This document shows positions 1 to 8,039 of a stretch of DNA of 64,000 nucleotides, in pieces (position 1 is the stretch's first letter; every line of letters starts with the position of its first letter). Below the pieces are notes generated by a model. That model did not search any database. It worked only from the letters and a program-made list of their open reading frames with translations, and was not told where the DNA came from. The position numbers and the translations under genes are program-made. This DNA comes from JBQSUQ01 sp052384575 (GTDB taxonomy: Bacteria > Pseudomonadota > Gammaproteobacteria > Enterobacterales > Pasteurellaceae): the NCBI GenBank assembly GCA_052384575.1, contig JBQSUQ010000015.1; one strand, given 5' to 3'.

Positions 1-215
1 AGTTTGAGATTATGCTGTTTAATTAACTCAACTAGGGCTTGATACAGTTTATCCGCCACGCCTTGACCTCTCAGAGTTTCAGAAACATAGGTATGATTGG
101 CATTAATGGTATTTTCATCCACAAAAAAGTAGGTTAATTTGGCAATTTTATTACCTGTTTCATCCAAAATAAAAAATTCACCTTGATGTTCATCTTGTTG
201 ATGTTGAATATTCAT
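1..215 (-). CDS. GNAT-family N-acetyltransferase, partial (3' end outside window)
   Basis: The ATG lies at 213-215 and the frame runs open to the left edge of the window, giving at least 71 residues. The translation begins MNIQHQQDEHQGEF and contains the acetyl-CoA binding signature RGQGVADKLYQALVE around residues 50-64. It resembles the small YjdJ-like GNAT proteins (about 90 residues), so perhaps only 20 residues are missing. Substrate is unknown. It follows yacG on the same strand with a gap of about 4 bases, so it is probably the last gene of the pil-coaE-yacG transcript. Family assignment is inferred from the motif and size. Confidence 0.7.
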   Translation of the reverse strand, partial: MNIQHQQDEHQGEFFILDETGNKIAKLTYFFVDENTINANHTYVSETLRGQGVADKLYQALVELIKQHNLK

Positions 216-219
216 GATG

Positions 220-420
220 TTAACGGCTCCAATCTTCTGCTAATAAAGGATCCTGTGCAAAATCGGCAGTTTCACAAGGAATGGCTTTTTCTTCAGCTGC
301 CCATTCGCCTAGATCAATTAATTTACAGCGTTCACAACAAAAAGGACGAAATGGACTTTCTGGCGACCAAACCACTGTTTTTTGGCAAGTTGGGCAAGCA
401 ACACTAAAAATTTCACTCAT
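220..420 (-). CDS. yacG: DNA gyrase inhibitor / zinc protein YacG
   Basis: YacG is a small zinc protein that in E. coli binds GyrB and blocks DNA binding by gyrase. Using the ATG at 418-420 it has 66 residues, the usual length. Four cysteines form the zinc site: CPTC near residue 9 and CCERC near residue 28, followed by the conserved LIDLGEWAAEE stretch. An upstream in-frame start (residues MRKN) at 432 is less likely, because the ATG at 420 overlaps the coaE stop by a few bases in the usual translationally coupled way. The coaE-yacG pairing at the end of the pil operon is typical of gammaproteobacteria. Confidence 0.93.
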   Translation of the reverse strand: MSEIFSVACPTCQKTVVWSPESPFRPFCCERCKLIDLGEWAAEEKAIPCETADFAQDPLLAEDWSR

Positions 421-1033
421 ATTTTTTCTCACTCAGCATTAAATAAGTGCGGTGCAATTTTAACACTTTTTCACGCAGTTCAACTAAATTTTGACTAAAA
501 TCTTGATCATTATTAATAACATCATCCGCAGCAGCTAAACGTTGCTCTCGACTCACTTGGTTATTCATAATCTGTTGAATTAATTCAATTTTATTACTAT
601 CACGCTGACTAGCACGTAATAATTGAGTTTTTGGTAAAACATCCACCACCAAAATGCGATCACAAAGTGTGGTGAGGTTGTTTTCAATAAGTAAGGGAAC
701 GACAAATAAAGTGTAAGGTGCAGTTTGTTTATGAAGTTGCGCTAACATTCTTTCGCGAATGGCTGGATGGAGCAAAGCGTCTAACCAAGCTTTCTCTTCT
801 TTTTGATTAAACACTTTTTCTCGTAAGGCTGCTCGATTTAATTCTCCGCTTTCATTCAATATCTGCTTGCCAAAATGTTCGGCGATTTTTTCAAGTAATG
901 GCGAACCTTTTTCAACCACTTCACGCGCGACAAGATCCGCATCAACAATAGGCACGCCTAATTCGGCAAATAAATTGGCAACTGTGCTTTTACCACTGCC
1001 AATTCCACCAGTTAAACCGACAACATAAGTCAT
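413..1033 (-). CDS. coaE: Dephospho-CoA kinase CoaE
   Basis: CoaE phosphorylates the 3'-hydroxyl of dephospho-CoA, the last step of coenzyme A synthesis, in the cytoplasm. The 206-residue product has the P-loop GLTGGIGSGKST at residues 6-17. It also has the DADLVAREVV segment near 31 and HPAIRERM near 89, which are characteristic of CoaE. Length matches the family (about 200). It lies 29 bases downstream of pilD on the same strand and overlaps yacG, so it is probably co-transcribed with the pilus genes. Confidence 0.96.
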   Translation of the reverse strand: MTYVVGLTGGIGSGKSTVANLFAELGVPIVDADLVAREVVEKGSPLLEKIAEHFGKQILNESGELNRAALREKVFNQKEEKAWLDALLHPAIRERMLAQLHKQTAPYTLFVVPLLIENNLTTLCDRILVVDVLPKTQLLRASQRDSNKIELIQQIMNNQVSREQRLAAADDVINNDQDFSQNLVELREKVLKLHRTYLMLSEKKYE

Positions 1034-1062
1034 AATTTATCTTCATTCTATGGGTTATGGCG

Positions 1063-1755
1063 TTATGCTAGCACGTTTAACATAAAAGTCGAAATATGTC
1101 CGATAATTAAAAAAGGGCCAAATGGCAACATTTTAGGTTTGTTCTTATACTGAAAGGAAGTAAAAATTAGCGCACTTAAACAAGCTAAAAAAATCATTAA
1201 GGGCAAACGTTGCCAAGGATGAAAACTGGCTAATGCGCCTACTAGCCAATAATCGCCACGCCCCAACGCTTCTTGCCGGTAATAATATTTTGCTAATTGA
1301 AAAATCAACCAAAAGACAATAAAACCGCAGCAAGCACTTTGTAAACTTTGTGGCAAGGAAAGAGAAGAAAGTTGGAAATAGGCGCTTGCAACACCACAAG
1401 CGCAGAGTAGCTGACAACATTCCATTGGAATCAGTTGATAATGCCAGTCGATTTTCGCAATAACTAATAATAATCCACTAACCAAAAGCCAATAAAATAA
1501 TAGTGTGGGATCAGCAATGAGATAACAACAAAGCAGCGTATAAAATGCGCCAGCAACAAAATAATAAGAAAAATGACCGCACTTTATAGGCTGCAAACTG
1601 GATTGAAGCTGCGCAAAGTGCGGTGCATTTTGAGGGAAAATTTCACAGAAATTGTGATAAACCTGTTGCTCAAGATTTTTTGAAAAATGCAATAAATAGA
1701 AACGAATAGCAACCGCTCCAATACCTGACAAAATAGCCCCAAGCACCCAAATCAT
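1063..1755 (-). CDS. pilD: Type IV prepilin peptidase PilD
   Basis: PilD is the inner-membrane aspartyl protease that cleaves and N-methylates prepilins. The 230-residue product is strongly hydrophobic with about seven membrane segments. The two catalytic aspartates are visible as KIDWHYQLIP (near residue 106) and GRGDYWL (near 170), the latter being the GxGD motif; the conserved LPFGPFL follows. The two CxxC pairs of the cytoplasmic loop found in many PilD proteins are absent and the loop is short, so the methyltransferase part may be reduced. Its ATG overlaps the pilC stop by 4 bases. Confidence 0.93.
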   Translation of the reverse strand: MIWVLGAILSGIGAVAIRFYLLHFSKNLEQQVYHNFCEIFPQNAPHFAQLQSSLQPIKCGHFSYYFVAGAFYTLLCCYLIADPTLLFYWLLVSGLLLVIAKIDWHYQLIPMECCQLLCACGVASAYFQLSSLSLPQSLQSACCGFIVFWLIFQLAKYYYRQEALGRGDYWLVGALASFHPWQRLPLMIFLACLSALIFTSFQYKNKPKMLPFGPFLIIGHISTFMLNVLA

Positions 1756-2972
1756 TGAATCACTGCTCCCATATTAAAAATTGGCATATACATCCCAAGC
1801 ATAATTAAGCCAATTAATCCACCGATAATAACCATTAACATTGGCTCAAGCATTTGGGAAAGTAAGTCAATTTTATGCTCTAGCTGTTGCTGATAAGTTT
1901 CTTCAATGTATTTGAGCATTTGTGTCAGTTGCCCAGATTGTTCGCCAACTTGCAACATTTGTTGAGCTTGTACAGGAAATAAAGTCGCGCCCACTGCAAC
2001 AGAAAAAGGATAACCTTGCGTAAGCCAATGTAGCATTTGCTGAACTTCTTGAATTAATACGGGATCGCCTTGTTGCTTCGTTTTCTTTTGCCAACTTTTC
2101 TTTTGCGGAATAAAGGATTGCAATGCCTGATTTAAAGGAACCCCAGAATACAACATGACATGTAATCCACGACTAAAATTCACTAATCTTGCTAAAAACA
2201 CTACATTTCCTAATACAGGCATACGCTGGCTTAATTTAATTTTTTGTTTATAGAGCCATGGAGAAGAATTCATCAGATATTTCAAGCCAATGAAAAAAAT
2301 GAATACGCAGAAAAACATAAAAATAAAATAATGGCGTAAAATATCAGAAGCAGTTAATAAAACTTGAGTAAAAAATGGCAATTCTGCTTGATTATTGGCA
2401 TACATTTCGGCAAATTGTGGTACCACGAAAATCAATAGCAACACTGTTAACGACAAAGAAACGACTAGCACCATAGCGGGATAAAGCATAATTTTTTGTA
2501 GCTTTTGTTGTAACTCAATGCTCTTTTGACGATTTGCCGCGATCTGTGCCATCACATCAACTAGTTTCCCACTCAACTCACCCACATAAATCAATTGTCT
2601 TTCCTGAAAAGACAAAAATTGCGGGTAATGCTCCGTAGCCTGAGACAAAGACAACCCTGCTTCTATGCTTTGTAATAAATTCCTTATCCATTGATTTAAT
2701 TGTAAATTATGACAATTCTCTAATAATATTAATAAACTATTCTTTAATGGAAGTGAGGATTTGAGCAAAATAGAAAGCTGTAATAACAACTCATAGATTT
2801 CCTTAGAACGAGGCCTGGTTGACAATTGCCAATTCTGTTGAATTTTAAGTTGTTTTATTCCTTTTTGTAGCAATTGTTGTCTAACAATATGTTCATTTTC
2901 ACCAATTAAAATGCCTTTTTGAGCTTGTTGGAATGAATTAACACCTTTCCAGCGATACATTTTCAATGTCAT
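1752..2972 (-). CDS. pilC: Type IV pilus inner-membrane platform protein PilC
   Basis: PilC/GspF proteins form the inner-membrane platform on which the PilB ATPase acts during pilus assembly. The 406-residue protein has two GspF repeats, each ending in membrane helices: around residues 165-245 and at the C-terminus, where LEPMLMVIIGGLIGLIMLGMY is split by the usual glycines. Length is normal for the family. The start codon shares one base with the pilB stop (TAATG), indicating tight coupling. In Haemophilus this gene is needed for transformation as well as for pili. Confidence 0.95.
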   Translation of the reverse strand: MTLKMYRWKGVNSFQQAQKGILIGENEHIVRQQLLQKGIKQLKIQQNWQLSTRPRSKEIYELLLQLSILLKSSLPLKNSLLILLENCHNLQLNQWIRNLLQSIEAGLSLSQATEHYPQFLSFQERQLIYVGELSGKLVDVMAQIAANRQKSIELQQKLQKIMLYPAMVLVVSLSLTVLLLIFVVPQFAEMYANNQAELPFFTQVLLTASDILRHYFIFMFFCVFIFFIGLKYLMNSSPWLYKQKIKLSQRMPVLGNVVFLARLVNFSRGLHVMLYSGVPLNQALQSFIPQKKSWQKKTKQQGDPVLIQEVQQMLHWLTQGYPFSVAVGATLFPVQAQQMLQVGEQSGQLTQMLKYIEETYQQQLEHKIDLLSQMLEPMLMVIIGGLIGLIMLGMYMPIFNMGAVIQ

Positions 2973-4390
2973 TATTCCTCCCGCCCCAATACACGTTCCA
3001 CTTCTTCTAAATCTGTTATCCCCTGCCGCACTTTTTCTAAACCCGCTTGGTGTAAGGTTTGAAAGTCCAATTCATAATGCCAAGTTTCATCCTGTTTTAT
3101 TGGACGTAAGAATTGATATAAACCAATCCGTCCCCGATAACCTTGATAACAATCACAAAAACTCTCGTTTTTTGCACCGCACTTAGTGCAACATTTCCGC
3201 ACTAAACGTTGAGCTATCACTAATAATAAGGAATGATCAATTTCATGTTGCTTGATGCCTAATTGCAATAAACGTGAAATTGCAGAAGGCGCATCATTGG
3301 TATGTAGAGTTGAAAGCACCAAATGTCCTGTTTGTGCTGCGCGTAGTGCCATTTCGGCACTCTCTTCATCACGAATTTCGCCGAGCATAATAATATCGGG
3401 ATCTTGTCGTAAAAATGTTCTTAATAAACGACTGAAGTCTAAGCCAATATGAGGATTAATTTGCGTTTGAATAATGCCGGACAATTCAATTTCGATAGGA
3501 TCTTCTGCGGTCATAATGTGCTTTTCAGGGCGATTTAAATAAGAAAGTGCGGTGTAAAGTGAGATACTTTTTCCACTCCCCGTTGGACCTGTAACCAGAA
3601 TTAATCCTTGCGGTTGATTAAGGGCATTTTCAAAATGATGCAGTTGTCGCTCATTCATACCCAACTCGGCAAAAGAAAATTGTACGGGCTTATTTTGTTG
3701 CACACGCAATACCGCTTTTTCGCCCAAAGGTGTGGGTAAGGTTGAAAGACGAAGATCTAATAGATCCGAAAAAGTGGTCTTAAAATGAAATCGCCCATCT
3801 TGAGGCAAACGCGTTTCGCTAATATCCAATTTAGCTAAGAGTTTCAAACGAGAAACTACCCGATTAGCAAAGCGAGAGGAAATTGATGGCTGTACTTGTA
3901 ACACACCATCAATGCGAAAACGCACTTGCAAGCATTGTGGCTGAGGTTCAAAGTGAATATCAGAGGCTTTTAAAACTAATGCTTGTTCAAAAATATTATC
4001 AAGCAATTGAATAATGGGCTCATCACTTTTTTGGGCAATATCCGTATCCTGTGTATTCTCCGTATGTGGCAACCTTGAATACATAAAGGCATTTTCTTCA
4101 ATTTGATTCGCTTGTGGAGATAATTGCTGCAATAAGGATTTCAACGCTTCCGTTTGCAACAATATGGGCTCAATCACTTTTCCAGTTAAAAAAGAGAAGG
4201 TTTCACAGGCTGCCAAATTGTTGAGATTATCAATACCTAGCCATAACTGCTGCTCATTTTCTTGCAAAGGACAAGCTAAATAACGCAGTAATAAGGCTTG
4301 CTGCTGTTGATTTTGCAACCATAAGTGCGGTGGAATTTCAAAGACTTTTCCATCAACAGCAACCACTGAGTAGTTCTGCTCTGACATCAT
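2972..4390 (-). CDS. pilB: Type IV pilus assembly ATPase PilB
   Basis: PilB is the hexameric ATPase that powers pilin polymerization. In the 472-residue product the Walker A motif GPTGSGKS lies at 268-275, the Walker B segment DIIMLGEIRDEE at 332-343, and the His box GHLVLSTLHTND at 355-366. C-terminal cysteines (CCTKCGAK and CDC) replace the zinc tetracysteine of longer homologues. The protein is shorter than the about 560 residues usual elsewhere because the N-terminal domain is small, as in H. influenzae. The start has two consecutive ATGs; either may be used. It follows pilA by 2 bases. Confidence 0.95.
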   Translation of the reverse strand: MMSEQNYSVVAVDGKVFEIPPHLWLQNQQQQALLLRYLACPLQENEQQLWLGIDNLNNLAACETFSFLTGKVIEPILLQTEALKSLLQQLSPQANQIEENAFMYSRLPHTENTQDTDIAQKSDEPIIQLLDNIFEQALVLKASDIHFEPQPQCLQVRFRIDGVLQVQPSISSRFANRVVSRLKLLAKLDISETRLPQDGRFHFKTTFSDLLDLRLSTLPTPLGEKAVLRVQQNKPVQFSFAELGMNERQLHHFENALNQPQGLILVTGPTGSGKSISLYTALSYLNRPEKHIMTAEDPIEIELSGIIQTQINPHIGLDFSRLLRTFLRQDPDIIMLGEIRDEESAEMALRAAQTGHLVLSTLHTNDAPSAISRLLQLGIKQHEIDHSLLLVIAQRLVRKCCTKCGAKNESFCDCYQGYRGRIGLYQFLRPIKQDETWHYELDFQTLHQAGLEKVRQGITDLEEVERVLGREE

Positions 4391-4392
4391 AA

Positions 4393-4848
4393 TTACTTAC
4401 TAGCACTACAAAAACCCGCAGGGAATAAATCCGCATTTGTTCCACAAGCCGCTGCCCAAGTTACCCCCGTTTTCGCAGTGCCTGATGCAGTTAAGGTATA
4501 ACTTACGCCATCTAATGCACCAGCACCCTGTACGGTAATTACACCAGAAGCCACATTAACTGACTTCACATATTTACCCGTTTGGCTAGTGATATTTCCT
4601 TGAATCCCATTTTGACCTGCCGTACAATCAGTAACAGCACCAAGATTATAAACACAAAGTTCCACATCGGAACGATAAGGTGCGGACGCTTGCAGTAATT
4701 CTGATACAGCAGCCTTTTTGGTATAATTTTGATAAGACGGAATGGCAATGGTTGCTAAAATAGCAATGATGGCAATCACAATCATCAGTTCAATTAAAGT
4801 GAAACCTTTTTGAACAACAATAGATAAAGAAGTGCGGTTAAATTTCAT
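4393..4848 (-). CDS. pilA: Type IV major prepilin PilA
   Basis: This is the pilin subunit of the competence/type IV pilus. The 151-residue precursor has a 15-residue basic leader ending in QKG, then the mature N-terminus FTLIELMIVIAIIAILA with glutamate at mature position 5 (residue 20), the class IV a signature. Four cysteines follow, two near residue 77-87 and two at the C-terminus (AACG and GFCSASK), enough for two disulfides. It is the first gene of pilABCD, with an RBS (GAGGAAAA) before the ATG and a CRP-S-like operator about 76 bases upstream. A USS copy overlaps the start of the coding region. Confidence 0.96.
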   Translation of the reverse strand: MKFNRTSLSIVVQKGFTLIELMIVIAIIAILATIAIPSYQNYTKKAAVSELLQASAPYRSDVELCVYNLGAVTDCTAGQNGIQGNITSQTGKYVKSVNVASGVITVQGAGALDGVSYTLTASGTAKTGVTWAAACGTNADLFPAGFCSASK

Positions 4849-4896
4849 CCTATTTTCCTCAAGTAGTAAAAACTGTGATTACTTTGTGGGAAGAAA

Positions 4897-4902
4897 CTTA
4901 TA
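4897..4902 (-). promoter_or_regulatory. Putative -10 element of the pilA promoter
   Basis: The sequence TATAAG reads on the minus strand at 4902-4897. A start site around 4891 would place the centre of the CRP-S-like operator at about -42, the normal class II activator position. No good -35 hexamer is present, as expected for an activator-dependent promoter. Confidence 0.45.
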
Positions 4903-4923
4903 GCGTCAAAAATATGCATTTAT

Positions 4924-4945
4924 TTTTGGAATTAACATCACAAAA
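4924..4945. promoter_or_regulatory. CRP-S-like competence operator upstream of pilA
   Basis: Read toward pilA, this 22-bp site has left half TTTTGTGAT and right half ATTCCAAAA, matching the CRP-S plan (TTTTGCGAT and ATCGCAAAA) with deviations. CRP-S sites need both CRP and Sxy (TfoX) and drive the Haemophilus competence regulon. It sits between divergent pilA and ampD and could affect both. A second site matching at 19 of 22 positions precedes comA at 40060-40081, which strongly supports the call. Confidence 0.75.
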
Positions 4946-4957
4946 CACAGATTTTTT

Positions 4958-5521
4958 ATGACAAAATCATCAACCCAAAAACCTTCTGGATGGCTCGAGC
5001 AGGCTCGAATATGCCCTTCACCTCATTATGATCAGCGCCCTGATGTGCAAGATATATCGCTATTAGTAATTCACTACATTAGCTTGCCGCCCGAACAGTT
5101 TGGACAACATTTTATTGATGATTTTTTCTTAGGAAAATTAGATCCTAATGCGCACCCTTATTTCCAAGAGATTCAACACCTTCGTGTTTCCGCCCATTGT
5201 TTAATCAATCGAAATGGCGAAATTACACAATATGTTAATTTCAATGATCGTGCTTGGCATGCGGGTTTATCTTGCTTTCAAGGACGCGAAAAATGCAATG
5301 ATTTTTCTATTGGCATTGAATTAGAAGGCAGTAATAATAAACCTTTTACCCTATTACAATATGAAACTTTAGCCAAAGTAACAGATCAAATTAGGGCTGA
5401 ATATCCTGCCATCACTTTAGCCAATATTGTTGGACATTCAGATATATCACCAGGCAGGAAAATCGATCCCGGTCAATATTTTGACTGGCATTATTATTTT
5501 AGTTTAATGAAGAAGGATTAA
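4958..5521 (+). CDS. ampD: 1,6-anhydro-N-acetylmuramyl-L-alanine amidase AmpD
   Basis: AmpD is the cytosolic zinc amidase that removes the peptide from anhydromuropeptides during cell-wall recycling. The 187-residue protein carries the three zinc ligands in their usual contexts: His39 (LVIHY), His160 (IVGHSDISPG) and Asp170 (KIDPG), with Glu121 and Lys168 as catalytic candidates. Length is normal (about 185). The gene lies divergent from pilA with only about 110 bases between them, a pairing also known in H. influenzae. It is followed 3 bases later by the HAD phosphatase gene, so the two are probably co-transcribed. Confidence 0.96.
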   Translation: MTKSSTQKPSGWLEQARICPSPHYDQRPDVQDISLLVIHYISLPPEQFGQHFIDDFFLGKLDPNAHPYFQEIQHLRVSAHCLINRNGEITQYVNFNDRAWHAGLSCFQGREKCNDFSIGIELEGSNNKPFTLLQYETLAKVTDQIRAEYPAITLANIVGHSDISPGRKIDPGQYFDWHYYFSLMKKD

Positions 5522-5524
5522 GAT

Positions 5525-6172
5525 ATGGCAATAAAAAACGTTATTTTTGATATGGATGGCGTTCTCATTGATAGTGAGCCTTTTTGGGCTGCTGCTCAAA
5601 TAGAAAGTTTAGCGCAATATGGCGTCAGCATCACTGAGCCGGATTGTGAAAAATACACCAGAGGAACAAGAATAGAAGAATTGGTGCAAATTTGGATCGA
5701 TATGTTCCAAATTGATGTTGATAATGCGATATTAAAACAGCAAATTTTAGAAAATGTTTGCACTAAGATCAGTCAGCAAGGCCAAGCTATGCCAGGCTTA
5801 TTTGAGTTGCTCGATTTTCTAAAAACTCAGCAAATTTCAACCGCACTAGCAACCTCTTCCAATAGACAAGTGATTAAAGCGGTATTTGATCGATTAAATC
5901 TCTGGGATTATTTCCCAATTCAATGCTCTGCTGCTGATGAAGAATTAGCTAAACCGCATCCAGCGGTTTATTTAAGTGCGATCAAAGCCTTAAAAGCGAC
6001 TCCTAAAGAATGTATTATTATCGAGGATAGTGTAACGGGATTAATCGCCGCCAAAGCAGCAAATGTGAGAACCTTTATTGTAAATGAAAAATATAGCAAT
6101 GAAAGATTTGCTATCGCCGACGAAAGAATGGCCTCATTACATCAAGCCTTAGAAAAAATTAAAAGTGAATAA
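5525..6172 (+). CDS. hxpB: HAD-superfamily sugar-phosphate phosphatase (YniC/HxpB-like)
   Basis: A 215-residue HAD subfamily IA hydrolase. Motif I is FDMDGVLIDSEPFW at residues 8-21 (nucleophile Asp9 and acid/base Asp11), motif II is the serine in LATSSN, motif III is the lysine in AKPHPAVY, and motif IV is IIEDSVTG. The DSEPxW extension and overall match resemble E. coli YniC/HxpB, which dephosphorylates hexose phosphates such as 2-deoxyglucose 6-phosphate. Substrate here is inferred, not shown. The gene follows ampD by 3 bases and ends at a bidirectional terminator shared with bamE. Confidence 0.8.
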   Translation: MAIKNVIFDMDGVLIDSEPFWAAAQIESLAQYGVSITEPDCEKYTRGTRIEELVQIWIDMFQIDVDNAILKQQILENVCTKISQQGQAMPGLFELLDFLKTQQISTALATSSNRQVIKAVFDRLNLWDYFPIQCSAADEELAKPHPAVYLSAIKALKATPKECIIIEDSVTGLIAAKAANVRTFIVNEKYSNERFAIADERMASLHQALEKIKSE

Positions 6173-6179
6173 TGAAAAA

Positions 6180-6204
6180 TACCCTGAATCATCAGGGTAT
6201 TTTT
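6180..6204. terminator. Bidirectional terminator between hxpB and bamE
   Basis: An 8-bp stem (TACCCTGA with TCAGGGTA) closes an ATCA loop and is followed by TTTTT on the plus strand and by a matching run of T on the minus strand. It serves the two convergent genes. Confidence 0.9.
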
Positions 6205-6214
6205 ATGATTTGTT

Positions 6215-6622
6215 TTACCAGAATTTCCACCAAGATTTTGTTGCTTCTGGTGCCTCAATAATGGCATTGTTGACTTCTTGTTTTTCTACATCTGGCAGCG
6301 GTTTATCTAAATCCGTACTAGTCACAATTCCATTGTTATCAAAATTAACAATGAAAGTATGTTGTACAGGATCTTCGTACGCATGTTGTTGTAAATACAC
6401 ATAGTACCAAGTTTGTCTGCTAAAAGGATCAATTAATACAGGCGTACCTAATAAATATTGTACTTGCTGATGATTCATACCTGGTTGTACTTTTTGTACG
6501 CTAGCGGCTTCCAAATAGTTACCCTGAGGCACATCAATACGATAAACAATTTTGTTCACACTAGAACAAGCTGACACACTTAACGCAAGTGCGATTACTG
6601 CCATAACAGGTTTTAATTGCAT
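6215..6622 (-). CDS. bamE: Outer-membrane assembly lipoprotein BamE
   Basis: BamE (SmpA) is a lipoprotein subunit of the BAM complex that inserts beta-barrel proteins into the outer membrane. The 135-residue precursor has a signal peptide ending in the lipobox VSAC, with the lipidated Cys at about residue 19. The BamE fold signatures YLEAASVQKVQPGMNHQQV and LLGTPVLIDPF follow, then TWYYVYL. Length is slightly above the E. coli protein because of a C-terminal tail rich in acidic residues and ending in WKFW. It is transcribed alone, convergent with hxpB. Confidence 0.95.
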   Translation of the reverse strand: MQLKPVMAVIALALSVSACSSVNKIVYRIDVPQGNYLEAASVQKVQPGMNHQQVQYLLGTPVLIDPFSRQTWYYVYLQQHAYEDPVQHTFIVNFDNNGIVTSTDLDKPLPDVEKQEVNNAIIEAPEATKSWWKFW

Positions 6623-6686
6623 TTTTCTACCTTTCTATTCTGTCGAAACTGTTGTGATAATACCTAAAGTTGAACAAATTTCCAAA

Positions 6687-7706
6687 TTAATTCTGATTTT
6701 TTGTATTACGCTGTAATTGGTCACGTAAATTTGCAGGTAACCCTTTAATGATCAAACTGTCAGAATTTTCATCCCATATAATACGCTGATTCAACAATTC
6801 TGCATCAAAACTAATGGTTACCCCTTTTCCAGAACCGGAAAATTTCGTCAAGGATTTTAATGTTGTGCTAACGGGAGGAATACTGTCTTCCAACGCATAA
6901 TCTTGTTGTTGCACAAAATCAATAAAAGGACTTTCGTTTAGAGTAGGTAATTCGGCAGAAAGTTCCGTCAAGGCTATCTCTTCACCTTGATTAATTTGCC
7001 CTTTGCAATATTCAAACACTTGCTTTTTCACTGCTTGGGTTTGAACTTGATCTAATTCGCCTTGATCACAATAATCACTCACCGCTTGCAATAAACATTG
7101 ATTCTGTACTCGAGGGTTTAACCCTTCTTCAGCACCTAAGAAATCCATAAAGAAATCACCAATTTTGCGTCCTACTCTGCCCTTAATAAAAGTCAAATAG
7201 CGATTTGAGTTTGCGTTAAGTTGTAATTCCGTCAAATTGATACGCGCAGCAATGTCAAATTGATTAATATTCAAATACTGGGTACGTTGAATCTCTAATT
7301 TTTCATCCACTAACATGCTGGCACGATTATCCAATAACGAAATAAACAAATAATCTGTCGCCAGAAAATTATATTTACACAAAACAAATGTGCCACTGTC
7401 GGCAAAAGGATATTTGCCTAACTCTGTTGCCAATAACTTCGCTGAATCATAACTAAACGGCAAAAATTCTGTTTCATTTTCTAATAGACGATTCAAATTC
7501 TGAGCAAAAAGGGAATGCTCTTGAAATATGCCATAGCCTTTGGCTTTTGTTTGATAAGCTTGATGTAATTCCAACATCAATTGTTCCACATCATTGCTAA
7601 TTTCTAGCAAATTTTCACGCAACAATGTGCTTAATCGCACGTTATTTTCTTCATCTGTTTGTTTAATTAATTGGTGTAATACAACTTGATTAACAGTAAT
7701 GCTCAT
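6687..7706 (-). CDS. yejK: Nucleoid-associated protein YejK (NdpA)
   Basis: YejK/NdpA is a nucleoid-associated DNA-binding protein of about 335 residues. This 339-residue product shows the family features MSITVNQVVLHQLIK at the N-terminus, LNLTELQLN-like repeats in the middle, KGRVGRKIGDFFMDFLGAEEG near 175, and the C-terminal GLPANLRDQLQR. It is divergent from yejL-yejM with a 108-base gap that holds one USS core near 7757; the yejK/yejL/yejM arrangement is conserved in E. coli and Haemophilus. Confidence 0.93.
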   Translation of the reverse strand: MSITVNQVVLHQLIKQTDEENNVRLSTLLRENLLEISNDVEQLMLELHQAYQTKAKGYGIFQEHSLFAQNLNRLLENETEFLPFSYDSAKLLATELGKYPFADSGTFVLCKYNFLATDYLFISLLDNRASMLVDEKLEIQRTQYLNINQFDIAARINLTELQLNANSNRYLTFIKGRVGRKIGDFFMDFLGAEEGLNPRVQNQCLLQAVSDYCDQGELDQVQTQAVKKQVFEYCKGQINQGEEIALTELSAELPTLNESPFIDFVQQQDYALEDSIPPVSTTLKSLTKFSGSGKGVTISFDAELLNQRIIWDENSDSLIIKGLPANLRDQLQRNTKNQN

Positions 7707-7814
7707 TTTTTCTACACATCTATTTTCAAAAATTTAAAATCTGGTTAATTATAACCGCACTTTAAGTAAAAATGTGGTAGTATTCAAAAATTAAATACAA
7801 AACTATTCTCATCT

Positions 7815-8030
7815 ATGGCTAGCAATTCAAAATATCAAGATAAACAAATTGATGTCATTTCTAACGACATCATCGCCGTTTTAGAAAAACATCAAGCATC
7901 AACCGAACTTTCGCTGATTGTTTTAGGAAATATGGTGTCAAATTTACTGATCAGCAGTGTTGGCAAGAGTCAACAAATCGCTTTAGCTCAAGCATTTTCG
8001 GATGCGTTAATGGATTCAGTGGAAAAATAA
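7815..8030 (+). CDS. yejL: YejL family protein (DUF1414)
   Basis: A 71-residue protein with the characteristic YejL composition: an N-terminal segment KYQDKQIDVISNDIIAVLEKH and a central SLIVLGNMVSNLL. The function is not known. It precedes yejM by 9 bases and both are likely on one transcript, as in E. coli. The length matches the family (about 75). Confidence 0.9.
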   Translation: MASNSKYQDKQIDVISNDIIAVLEKHQASTELSLIVLGNMVSNLLISSVGKSQQIALAQAFSDALMDSVEK

Positions 8031-8039
8031 GACTGCATT

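Noticed and set aside
1063..1755. pilD as a degraded gene because it lacks the CxxC pairs
   Set aside because: Both catalytic aspartate motifs are intact and related Pasteurellaceae proteins also lack the cysteines.
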